A stretch of 64,000 bases of DNA from Cheilinus undulatus (taxonomy: Eukaryota; Chordata; Actinopteri; Labriformes; Labridae): positions 9,206,487 through 9,270,486 of the forward strand of contig NC_054866.1 of assembly GCF_018320785.1 (NCBI RefSeq), written 5' to 3'. Within the stretch, counting starts at the first letter, position 1. Each line of letters opens with the position of its first letter. Positions 26,001-34,300 of this stretch are shown here, piece after piece. Both the position numbers and the translations under genes were made by a program. Below the pieces are notes generated by a model. That model had not been told where the DNA came from, searched no databases, and was given only the letters and a program-made list of their open reading frames with translations.

Positions 26001-29000
26001 TTGACACCCCTGTTGTAGTATGTCTATATGCATGTTTTTTATAGCAAATATTCATATATAGTTTTAGTATATTTTAGTTTTACCTTTATATTTTTATATT
26101 TTTCAACCTGTTAACGTTTTCAAGTACCATAACAGTTCTTTGAGCATGTTTGTGTTTTTTTTTATTGTAATAAATAGTATATTTTCTCAATTTGGAGTTG
26201 ATGATTTGTATGTATTTTTGGGCCCAATTGTTATAAAGTAAGCTAACGTAAAAAAAAAAACAAAAAAAGAACAATTACCAGATCAAATAGGTGAAGTTGT
26301 GCTCAACAAGAAGATACCAAACATGGGTATGGTAAACATTTTTATGTGGTTTAGAAAGGAAAAGTATCCAATAATGGCCAAAATAGGCTCAAACCACTAG
26401 GGGTTAAATCAGTCCTAACCTCTGTTCTTTTCAACAGATTCAGTGAATTAAATGTTATCAAAGTTAACATGTCTTTAATGCATTAATGGTTAACAGTGCT
26501 AAATGTTGGTTCTTTTGGTATCTCTCTTCTTTAAATGATGCTGTACAGGTAACAATGTTCCTCCTCCTCAACCAGACAGAGGGCCAGAGAATCAGCATCA
26601 CAAAGGTATTCAACCACACTCAACCAAATGTGACACACAAGTCAACAAATAAAGGGTGACACTTCAAAGTGAGGGGTTAACGCTGTTGCCTCACAGCAAG
26701 AACGTCCCAGGGCCTTTCTGTGCAGAGTTTGCATGTTCTGTCCGGGTGATCAAGTTTCCTCCCACCTCCAAAGACATGCTCATTAGGTCAATTGATCACT
26801 CTAAATTAGCTGTAGGTGTAAGCGTGCATCTCTTTATGTCAGCCCTGTGATTGACCGGCAACCAGTACAGGGTGAAACCCCCCCCCCCCCACTCAATGAC
26901 AATTGAGACAGCTGGGACCCCCAACAGGATAAGCAGTATAGAAAATGGATGGACTTCAAATGACTACACAGTTTTATACATAATAATAAAAGGCCCTCTG
27001 CACTGCTTTACTCACAGGCTGTTTGTTCACTCAAACAGGAAACAGCTGAATTAAGTCGGTTTTGTTGCTAATGTTTTCTCACATCACTTGCCGGAAGGAA
27101 ACACTGTAAGGGTCAGAGTGAGAGGTGGGGTAAATTTTCAGGTTAACATCGTGTCATAACAGCGTGTAAGTGTCAGGCATGGCGTTGCACTGCTCAGCAT
27201 AGCATGCTTGCTGTCCACATGGCATCCATCAAATGAAATTTTGAGATTAAATGCAATTCAAATATTTAATTGTTTGACCTCCAGAGTATTTACTACTGCT
27301 TTATTTATGACGAATGATTGTTTGTAATGTGTTTCCTTTTCCTACAGGACCATACAATGACGGCCTCGTTTACGGTGCGTTTTAAAAATCTCTTCCCTTC
27401 CTTCAAAGCTTTGTTTACATGACCGTTATTTCATATAGTTAGAAATCTAATGTCACTACATCATAAAAATGTGTCCTTTTGAATACCAGAAAATGATGAT
27501 CAAGACCCAGCCTACCTACGAGATGGCCACAGCGGAAAACAGAGCACCCTACCAGCAGCTAACCCTGACCCAGCCCAGCCCAGTCAGAGCACCAGTGGGA
27601 TTTACCGGAACACACACCAGTTCAAGTTTGTGAGGATGGAGGGTCAGAGCACAAAACGAAGATTTCATACAGGTGCCTGATAAACACAGTATTCTGTGAA
27701 GCTCTGCTAACTGTTAACTGATTATGACTAACTCTTTGTTTACAATCCTCTCCAGAGCTCTTCAACAGATTACGACAGGCGAGCCTCAGCCGGCATCATT
27801 ATGGTAATACATCCTCTTTGTTTATGTCACACCATTTCATCACTGTTTGAAATTTCACTTTATTATTTTATTTACAGTCAACCAGGGTGAAATCAAAAGG
27901 CAACAGGCGGCTCAGGCAGAGAACCAAAGCAGAGGTATTTCATTTAGATTTATCCGTCAGTATAATTATCTGCTTGTTGAAACAAAAAGCATTATATGGG
28001 GAAAAAAATCCTAAATAACACGTGAAAATAGTTTACTGTTATTGTCTTTTGTTTTATTTCAGCAGGGCTGGGGAAGAGGAGAGCCAAAGACGGTGAGTTC
28101 TGACTGTAGACTGCATGGAGACAGAAACAGCCTTAAGATATCTAGAGCTCCCCCTGTTGACTGGCTGCAGTATAGCTTACAAACCCTACATCAATGATAG
28201 CTGGGACACTGGTCAAAATGTTTAGTTGAAAACTCTGTAAAGTGAAAACAAATCTGTATTTAGGTTTGTTGTATGACAGGTCACTGTGTTATGAACCTCT
28301 AAATCAAATTTCAGTCCAAACATCTCTAAGTCTATAAAATTAAGCTTCAAAATCATGAAAAATGAGGCCGTAAAATCTGCTCCAGGATGGTGTGGGTGTG
28401 TCTGTTGAATAAACTGAAGCGACGCACACCCGCTCCAGAGAATTATGATCCTGTCAGATTAAGAAAATGTAGCAATCTGAATGTTGACTTAATGATCAGA
28501 GCTCAGCTGCCTGGCTCTGTGCCAGAGAAGAGACAAGGTCTGTTTTATGACTCAAAACTCTGTTTTGATGCTTTAAATTATCCATAGACCACTGTGGCTG
28601 ATAGTTTTGGAAAATTTACCTCATAATGAACAAAAAAAAAACAGCATTTAACTGACTGTTGATTTTCACTTTTGTACAAGGTTTTTTTTATATTCATCAG
28701 ACTGGTGTTTGATTACTAGATATCACAAAGGTAATATCCCATGCTTAGGGCCACAGACGGCCGTTATACAGGATAAAAACACTGACTTTCCAGCAACTCT
28801 ATGGCTGCCATATTTGCTATACTTGTGGTTACCTCTAGTCTGACCTTGGCTTTACAGCGTTCACGGCTGGTTAATACAGTCAATAAGCCTCCAATAACTA
28901 AGAGTACAATAAGGAAACAGAGAGGAGCTGTTCATATGGTTTTGAATTAATATGCATCAGTTTATGATGATGTGATTCCTTTTCTTTTATTTCTTCACAG

Positions 29001-29059
29001 ATCATGAATACAAAAACCCGATTTACAACAGGAGCACAGACAACCTGAACCAGCTGTAG
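6950..29059 (+). CDS. Single-Ig-domain type I membrane receptor, 11 exons, family unassigned
   Basis: Spliced model: 6950-7010, 12805-13140, 17081-17176, 18877-18930, 26549-26605, 27348-27374, 27490-27672, 27756-27803, 27878-27934, 28063-28092, 29001-29059; 335 residues. Every junction is phase 1. Residues 1-20 form a signal peptide (MKLRGLVVFLALSFTSVTSY). Exon 2 encodes one V-like Ig domain with the LLPC and YLC core cysteines, the VSW tryptophan, four further cysteines, and N-glycosylation sites NST and NFS. Exon 3 encodes the transmembrane helix (about 139-160) with a basic stop. The tail of about 170 residues has Tyr204, 210, 219, 249, 320 and 325. VYEN (210), IYRN (249) and EYKN (320) fit the YxN motif bound by the Grb2 SH2 domain; no clear ITIM is present. 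By inference it is an immune-type signalling receptor at the cell surface. I cannot name the family. The 7.6-kb fourth intron hosts a piggyBac transposase gene. Confidence 0.75.
7082..7661. mobile_element. hAT non-autonomous element
   Basis: Ends are CAAGGTTATAATAG at the left and CTATAACAACCTTG at the right (imperfect inverted repeats). Flanks GTTTGATC (7074-7081) and GTTTGATT (7662-7669) form an 8-bp duplication with one difference, as hAT elements make. The interior is rich in 'ttttagtttagtttttatta'. The frame at 7375-7575 is within it and not a gene. It lies in intron 1 of the Ig receptor gene. Confidence 0.65.
8390..9790. repeat. Degenerate tandem repeat, unit about 350 bp, about four copies
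   Basis: Anchors recur at regular spacing: 'gatttggag' near 8682, 9025 and 9378, and 'ctgttggccacc'-type sequence near 8878, 9241 and 9593. Each unit also carries 'gctggcatctggccaaaacc' and a 'gatgctgacta' segment. Copies differ by many substitutions, so the array is old. The open frames in it come from the repeat. Confidence 0.65.
9848..11490. repeat. Fold-back element plus two-and-a-half tandem copies of a ~540-bp unit
   Basis: GAAGAGTATTAGGGCCACTG (9848-9867) is the exact reverse complement of 10135-10154, so 9848-10154 is a fold-back element. Its right end recurs exactly at 10685-10704 and 11218-11237, giving units of 550 and 533 bp and a final partial copy. Inside are runs of a 20-bp module 'agtcagaattctgagattaa' that switches strand part-way; its core TCAGAATTCTGA is itself a palindrome. 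The rest of each unit is an A-rich segment ending 'ggacaaaatatcgttaataa'. It lies in intron 1 of the Ig receptor gene. Confidence 0.75.
12207..12400 (+). mobile_element. Tc1-like terminal repeat fragment
   Basis: 'cagtgactataaaaactagt' then 'cacccctcttgga'-like sequence and 'aaagtcaaagtgaaaacgga' match the ends of the Tc1 family seen complete at 32354-33300 and 51688-53843. Only one terminal region is present. Confidence 0.55.
14160..14831. mobile_element. hAT non-autonomous element with perfect 8-bp target duplication
   Basis: Begins CAGTGTTCATTTTGTC and ends CAAAATTAACACTG. GGTTGCAT flanks it exactly on both sides (14152-14159 and 14832-14839). It sits inside the Tc1 remnant, so it is younger than that element. 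The interior is made of 'gactaaaactaaaa'-type repeats with no coding frame. Confidence 0.85.
14910..15597. mobile_element. hAT non-autonomous element with perfect 8-bp target duplication
   Basis: Begins CAGGGATGTCAAGCTCAAGG and ends CCCACCCCTG. CCTTAGAG flanks it exactly (14902-14909 and 15598-15605). The interior repeats 'cattttgacctttt'-type sequence and has no long frame. Same family as 25204-26012. Confidence 0.85.
16284..16350. mobile_element. hAT end remnant
   Basis: 'cagtggttctcatattgtgg' followed by 'gtcaggacccaaaaatgggt' is typical of one end of a fish hAT family. The other end was not found. The rest of 15780-17080 holds nothing else I recognise. Confidence 0.35.
17346..17913 (+). 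mobile_element. Mutator-like non-autonomous element carrying a RecQ-like peptide start
   Basis: AGACCCCAG flanks it exactly on both sides (17337-17345 and 17914-17922), a 9-bp duplication as made by Mutator-like transposases. The ends TAACCTTGCAAAGCAGATGG and the reverse complement of the right end (TAACCTGACACACCAGATGG) are imperfect inverted repeats. On the + strand at 17535 a frame starts MAEDISMDSAKVPVLSELDD and continues ISSLKEEHRTALSCFL, which resembles from memory the start of RecQ-type helicase proteins of fish; it ends after 81 codons. Copy two is at 48655-49223. The element lies in intron 3 of the Ig receptor gene. Confidence 0.75.
18040..18480. repeat. Minisatellite of ~22-bp units with a strand switch
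   Basis: Units of the form 'ggtctcaggaaaaaaggcat' repeat with variation from about 18049 to 18400, then reverse-complement-like units ('tttttcctgagatctgacac') follow to about 18480. The two halves could fold together. The long frames at 17883 and 17969 arise from this repeat and are not genes. Confidence 0.7.
18931..20019. other. Start of Ig receptor intron 4, nothing recognised
   Basis: AT-rich intron sequence with no convincing gene or complete repeat. The stretch 20060-21070 is similar. Confidence 0.4.
20020..20056. repeat. (TA)n microsatellite
   Basis: About 18 uninterrupted TA units followed by A/T runs. Confidence 0.9.
21075..22169. mobile_element. Candidate DNA element with 12-bp perfect inverted ends
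   Basis: CAGTGTTGCCAG (21075-21086) and CTGGCAACACTG (22158-22169) are exact reverse complements. The region between is relatively CpG-rich, with a purine/CG run near 21330-21366, and has no long frame. The 8-bp flanks do not match, so a target duplication is not supported. It ends about 100 bases before the piggyBac transposase start, so it could instead be part of that element's 5' region. Confidence 0.4.
22268..25166 (+). CDS. piggyBac-family (PGBD4-like) transposase, two exons, apparently intact
   Basis: Exon 1 is 22268-22428 and exon 2 is 23525-25166. The phase-2 junction joins an acidic N-terminus (EEEEESDAEDDEV) to SYEENGPS and gives 600 residues without a stop. It is a cut-and-paste transposase acting at TTAA sites. 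The three catalytic aspartates are in place: DERMV (D about 268), YMDNFYTS (about 347) and MGGVDLSD (about 461). The C-terminus (about 562-600) is a cysteine-rich zinc-binding domain (CQHC, CQSC, CFAEWH) as in piggyBac proteins. Length fits the family. It lies in sense in intron 4 of the Ig receptor gene. A plausible right end is AGGGG before TTAA at 26404-26407, after an hAT insertion in the 3' region; a matching left end was not found, so the element may be immobile or the ends diverged. Confidence 0.88.
22743..23455. mobile_element. DNA element with ~100-bp inverted ends inside the transposase intron
   Basis: 'acttggatgcattggaggac' near 22748 and its near reverse complement near 23441, and 'accggaagtcacttgaactg' near 22820 and its near reverse complement near 23345, give imperfect inverted ends of roughly 100 bases with a central region of about 490 bases. 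No long frame lies inside. It occupies most of the intron of the piggyBac transposase gene. Exact termini and any duplication are unclear. Confidence 0.6.
25204..26012. mobile_element. hAT non-autonomous element with perfect 8-bp target duplication
   Basis: Begins CAGGGGTGTCAAACTCAAGA and ends GTGTTTGACACCCCTG. TTGTAGTA flanks it exactly (25196-25203 and 26013-26020). The interior is 'tttgaccttttaa'-type repeat as in 14910-15597. It sits 37 bases after the transposase stop codon, so it landed in the 3' region of the piggyBac element. Confidence 0.88.
26665..26955 (+). repeat. tRNA-derived SINE
   Basis: The head 'aacgctgttgcctcacagca' is tRNA-like. It is followed by the widespread fish SINE body: 'gcagagtttgcatgttctgt', 'tcctcccacctccaaagaca', 'ctctaaattagctgtaggtg', 'tgattgaccggcaaccagta' and the tail 'aaaatggatgga'. 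It lies in intron 5 of the Ig receptor gene. Confidence 0.8.
28225..28480 (+). mobile_element. Fragment of the 30102-30752 TTAA element family
   Basis: Shares with 30102-30752 the blocks 'atctgtatttaggtttgt', 'aaaattaagcttcaaa' and 'gtaaaatctgctccaggatg'. Only the left part is present. It lies in the last intron of the Ig receptor gene. The frame at 28387 is not a gene. Confidence 0.6.
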
Positions 29060-29265
29060 ACAGAGGAGGATGCAGCAGCAGTGTGCATGTTTTCACAGCT
29101 AAAATGACTGAGAGTTGATTGACTTCAATAGTTTAAACCTGATAGATATCTTTTACTGGATTATTGTTTGTTTTCTTGCTTGTTTCCTTGTTTTTACATA
29201 GTTTCATTTTCTATCTCTGCCTGTAGTTGTATTTGACCATGTGTGATTGGTGTTTGGAAATATTA

Positions 29266-29271
29266 AATAAA
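29266..29271 (+). terminator. Poly(A) signal AATAAA of the Ig receptor gene
   Basis: AATAAA about 205 bases after the stop codon at 29057-29059. Confidence 0.7.
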
Positions 29272-29289
29272 GATCATACAAATACAAAT

Positions 29290-30097
29290 AAGGGCAGTCA
29301 ATCAAGAAATATGTCAAATTAGAGAAACTGTTGTGGGGTTAATTCTGGGACATAAGGACAATTCAGAATTTCTGACTTTGATAAGAGCAATCTGTCCAGG
29401 TACTGTGTCAGTAAATAGGGAAGATGGGGTCTTTAATTATTTTCAAAGCTTAGAATAAGAAAGTGTAGACTCTTCTGAACCGAGATCGGCATCATAACAT
29501 TTATAAAATATTTTTAGTGTACGACTGTCTGCTCAGACTAACACCTAACATCGCACCTTTGTGTGTATTTCAACATGTTACCTGGGCGAATTCTTAACTT
29601 TTAAAATGACGATACGTCAGTGAATGTGTGAACAAGTTAACAGGTGGGCACACTACAGCTACTGTTGTCACAGAGGGGTCGCTGGCTTAAAGTCAGAAGG
29701 AATACACAGATCAGTGTGTTTTCTGGCAGATCCATTTCCTGTTTGAAACTTATTTATTGTGTATTCACAATAATAAATAAGCCTTTCCACCAAAAAATAC
29801 AATCATGAATTGAAAATCTGACTCCTGCTGTTACATGGATAAATACCTTGAGGAGTCCAGGCTTATTTATTCATATTAATTTATAATTCTTCTTATATTA
29901 ATAAAGTCCATTAAATCACCAGAACTTTCACCACTGACATTATTGTCAATACATTGTATAGAGCAAATAGGCCTATTGTTGTACTGTAAAACACAATGGA
30001 TGGTTATATGGGCTTAGTGTCTGACATGAGGGCTTTTATTTTGAAATGTTCACCTTTCCTAATGGGTCCCACGATTTCCTTTTCCTCAAGCTTTTCA
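29290..30097. other. Intergenic, nothing recognised
   Basis: AT-rich sequence between the Ig receptor gene and the next TTAA element, without a supported feature. Confidence 0.4.
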
Positions 30098-30101
30098 TTA
30101 A

Positions 30102-30752
30102 AAACCCTGTAAAGTAAAAATGAATCTGTATTTAGGTTTGTCATATGATAGCTCACTGTGTTATAAACCCCCAGGCCAAATTTCAGTCACATAAAGCATC
30201 TCCATGTTTATAAAATTAAGCTTCAAATCATGAAAAATGAGGCAGTAAAATCTGCTCCAGGATGGTGTGGGCATGTATGTTGAATGCGCTGAAACCACGC
30301 CCACGCAGGACACGAGTAGTCTGCAGCATTAACCCCCTCACTCATGGTGTCATACTTGGAAAAATATTTTACCCTAAAAACATGAACCAATACACAAAAC
30401 ATGCTTAACTATAACTTTGCAATGAAACACGAATATTATGGAATGGTACAAGAGTACAAGACTGAATTCCTTTGCACAAAATGAACCAGAAGTTCCTGCT
30501 CCAGGTGACTGCTTCCTTCCACAATATTGTCACGTTAGAGGGGCGGGGTCATTCTCTACTGTGGGCTCATGACATCGTGAGTCCACATATTGGCCCCGCC
30601 CAAATGAAACCAAGCCAGGAAAGAGATGAAATGGCCTAAATCCAGAAATCAGTCTCATGTAGATCTCAGAGTTTTCACATGTTTAAAGCAACCATATTCC
30701 AACATTTCTAGAGTGTTTAGACAAAAACTTTGGATTTCACTTTACAGGGTCT
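30102..30752. mobile_element. TTAA-flanked non-autonomous DNA element
   Basis: TTAA (30098-30101) precedes AAACCCTGTAAAGT, and TTCACTTTACAGGGTCT precedes TTAA (30753-30756). The ends are near-perfect inverted repeats around CCCTGTAAAGT. No transposase inside. The frame at 30626 is within it. Confidence 0.7.
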
Positions 30753-31364
30753 TTAAAACAAGAAAAGAAAACAAAGGAATTGGGGGAAAAAATTGGTCCC
30801 CTTTTTTTTAAGGATTTATTTGTTGTTCCATTTTTGTGACAGAAATTTAGAAAAAAAGAAAACGGCTTGTTTTCACAGGGTTTTTTTTAGTCAAAAACAC
30901 ACAAAAAAAAGGTAATAATGAGAGCCTCTCTAGATTTTTAAGCCTGGTTTCAAATAGGAAATGAATCTACCAGAAAACACACTGACTAACAACACCAGTC
31001 TAACTTTTTTATCTGACTTTGTTGTACAGAGAGCTTTGAAAAAAAAACTTTATTTTCATTCATCAGATAGAAAATGGTTCCTATTTTGTTAACTGTCTCA
31101 GCCTGAATTCCCCGTATGTGAGATGTGTATCTATGAAGGCAAAAAGTAGGGCAACTCAGAATTCACGTGAACTAACATCTGCAAGCTGATCACAGACCGT
31201 GCTCTCAGATTGAGTTGGAGGTTATTTAAAGCCATTGTTTTCTCATTAGTTAGTGTGAATTAAACTACAGGACAATAACTTGAAGAGAATAAAAGCTGCA
31301 GTAAGGCAGCAGACATGAGTGCAGTGTTGATTAGTTGGAGGTTGCACTAATTAAGCCAAATAAG

Positions 31365-34300
31365 ATGCAGCTGCTCCACCTGTCACAGTCTCAACATCCA
31401 AACATGGTGGCCTGTAGTACACACTTCATTTCACTGAGAATAACTTCACTGTTACTCCTCCCTGTGATTTATGAAGCCCACGCTGTTTCAAAACAGATTC
31501 AAGCAACAGTTCCTGACCCTGTCAACAGCGATGTGACGACTTGTCATGATGGCTTCATGTCTGTTTATATATCAAAGAAACAATTTGCTGATCTTCCTTT
31601 CACCATTTATGTTCAAGGTAAGACAGAAAGTAAAAATATTTGTTAGTGATGATGTGATGAGGAATCATTGTTTCAGTTGTTTGTGCTGACTTTTAAACAG
31701 ATGAGCATGGTGGATATCACCAGGCGGTTGCTGTAGCCAAACAGTGCCGTTACATTCTGGGAGAAACTGAAACCTTTGTGATCTTAACGGTCCCTCCTCA
31801 TGGATGTTATGTGAGAAGACAAGTCAGCTTACAGGTCTTGGTGATTTCAATGTTTCTCATGCACATACACTTAGTAGCCACTTTATTAGGTACACCAATA
31901 TAACTGTTCATTAATGCAAATATTTAATCAGCCAGTCACTAAACAACAGGATGCATTAATGCATGTAGACAAGGGGTCTTTCTCAGTTCATTTTTGTGTT
32001 TCCTCATGCACCTCACCTGTGTCTTAGCTCCTCCCAACAAGTAATTGATGGAGAGACATGAGGACAAAGGAGGCAATTAGGATCTTGTCGTTTAAAAATG
32101 ATAAAAGAATTTTAAATTCACATAAATCAATGAATCATTTATGGTCATTGCCACTAAAAACAAAGAAACATATATGGTTTGATTTCTTAGTTGTACACTG
32201 TTTAAATACAAAAAAGCCCCAAACAAAACCTTTATTTTTGTGTAACCTAATTCATTTAACATGCCTTACTATTAGGGATCCCTCTCATTTGGAAGTGTTT
32301 GCTTCCATGTAAATGGCTGATTAGATTTGCGTACATCAGGGATGGAAAATAATTACAATGCCTATAAAAGTATTCACCGCCATGGGTGTTTTACCTTTTT
32401 ATTGGTTTTCATAAATAAGTCATGGTCGATATAATTTAGCTTTTTTGATGCAAAAATTTTACAAAAAGACTTTTAAATTCAAAGTGAAAACAGATTTCAA
32501 CAAAGCGCTGTTAAAGAAAACTAATTTAGATGTAAAGTTCTTTGGTCTGATGAAACCAAAATGGGACTTTTTGATCATCAAACACTGCACATCTCCACAA
32601 ACACACCATCCCCACTGTGAAGCATGGTGGTGGCAGCATCATGCTGTGGGTGATGCTCCCTAGCAGCCGACCCTGGAAGGCTTTAAAAGGTAAAGGGGAA
32701 AAATGAATGCAGCAAATATATGAAAAACAATAGCACAATCTTATTCAGTCTGGAGGAGAACTGGGGCTTAGGAGAAGTTTAATCGAAGACAATGACCTGA
32801 AGAATACAGCACAAACTACACAGAAATGGTTTAAAGACAACAAGGTGAATGTTCTGGAGTGCCTGGGTCAGAGACCTCAATCCAATAGAGAATTCATGGC
32901 TGGACTTGAAAAGGGGCTGTTCACGCTCAATCCCCATGCAACCTGACAGAGCTTGAGCAGTTTTGCAAAGAAGAATGAGGTAAAATTGCAGTGTCCAGAT
33001 GTGCAATCCTGATTGAGACCTATCCACACAGACTCAGTGCTGCGATTGCAGCCTAAGGTGAATCTACTAAATACTGACTTGAAGGGGGTGAATATTTATG
33101 CAGTCATTTGTTTTGCATTACCTATTTTTATGTCATTGACATTAATTTGTAGAAAACTGTTTTCACTTTGAGTTCCAAGAGGGTTTTCTTTTATTTTTTT
33201 CTGCCAAAAAAGCCAAATTATATTGACCATGAGTGATTAATAAATTCACTGAAAGGGTAACACGTGTAAGGGGGTGAATACTTTTTATTGGCACTGTATA
33301 TTTCCTCAAGTTATTTGAGTAACTTTTTCTTTTACTTAGACTTTTATTAATTTTAAAAATCATAAATTTTACTGTTTATTACATTCACTTGCTGTAAATT
33401 ATGGTCGCTACGTTGTGACTAAAAGAAGAGGCACAAGCTTTCAATCAACTACATGAAACTGGCCAGTTTTTTGTTAGGCAGGTACCACCTGGGGTTATAG
33501 GAGTAGATTTGGGGTAAAATACCACAGAACTACCAGAGAATTGCCACAATATTACAAGGAATTACTTAATTAATGCTGGGTAAATACTTGTATTTACCAG
33601 ATAATTCTTATAGTGTTATGGGGGTTAGGGTAAGGGTTAGGACTTTAGGGTTAGGGGGTTAAGGTTAGGGCCACAATATTAAAAGGAATTTCTGATATTA
33701 ATGGATAATGACTTGGTAAATACTCAATTAATATTACCATATTTCCAAATTATTTTTTTGCAAAATGCCAATGTACTGCAAGGTAGTAACCAGCTTATTC
33801 TTGACAAATAATAACAATTATGAAATCTAAAATTACCAGGCAAATAGGGGCCACTAAATTAAAGTGCTAACAAATATTCTTGTACTCTTTCCACCCTGGC
33901 ATAAATTACACATTGAACAGATATAACTTAAAGAGTGATTAGTGGGTACATATCTAATGTATGTTTTTTTTTTAATATTATAATGTTTTCTTTTCTTTTT
34001 TTTTATTCTATAGAAATATCTCCCCAATTTGACCGTTGTCATACTGGCGTACACAGACCACGGTGGACTTGAAGTTGTCAAGACGATTCCCGTCAGCTGT
34101 GAGAGGAAAACTAAAGGTTAACTCTTAAGTCAGCATGCCATGCATTTAAAATTAGGCTTTATTCATGATTCTGATTGTTTTCTACAGAAATGAACAAATA
34201 TGAGTTTTCACTGATGTCAGGACATCTTTTCTGCAACACGGATGGGTTCAAAGTTACCATCCCTAAGAACGCCACAGTCCCTCCTCTGAACCTGGATACA

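Noticed and set aside
18765-26407. piggyBac element running from TTAACCCAT at 18765 to TTAA at 26404
   Set aside because: The two ends match too weakly to be called inverted repeats, and the span is too long for the family without more evidence.
6950-29059. An ITIM-bearing inhibitory receptor
   Set aside because: No I/V/L/S-x-Y-x-x-I/V/L site was found in the tail; PAYLRDG and LVYENDD do not fit at the +3 position.
33620-33670. Interstitial telomere or chromosome fusion scar
   Set aside because: Too short and irregular; fish DNA has many such GGGTTA-rich runs.
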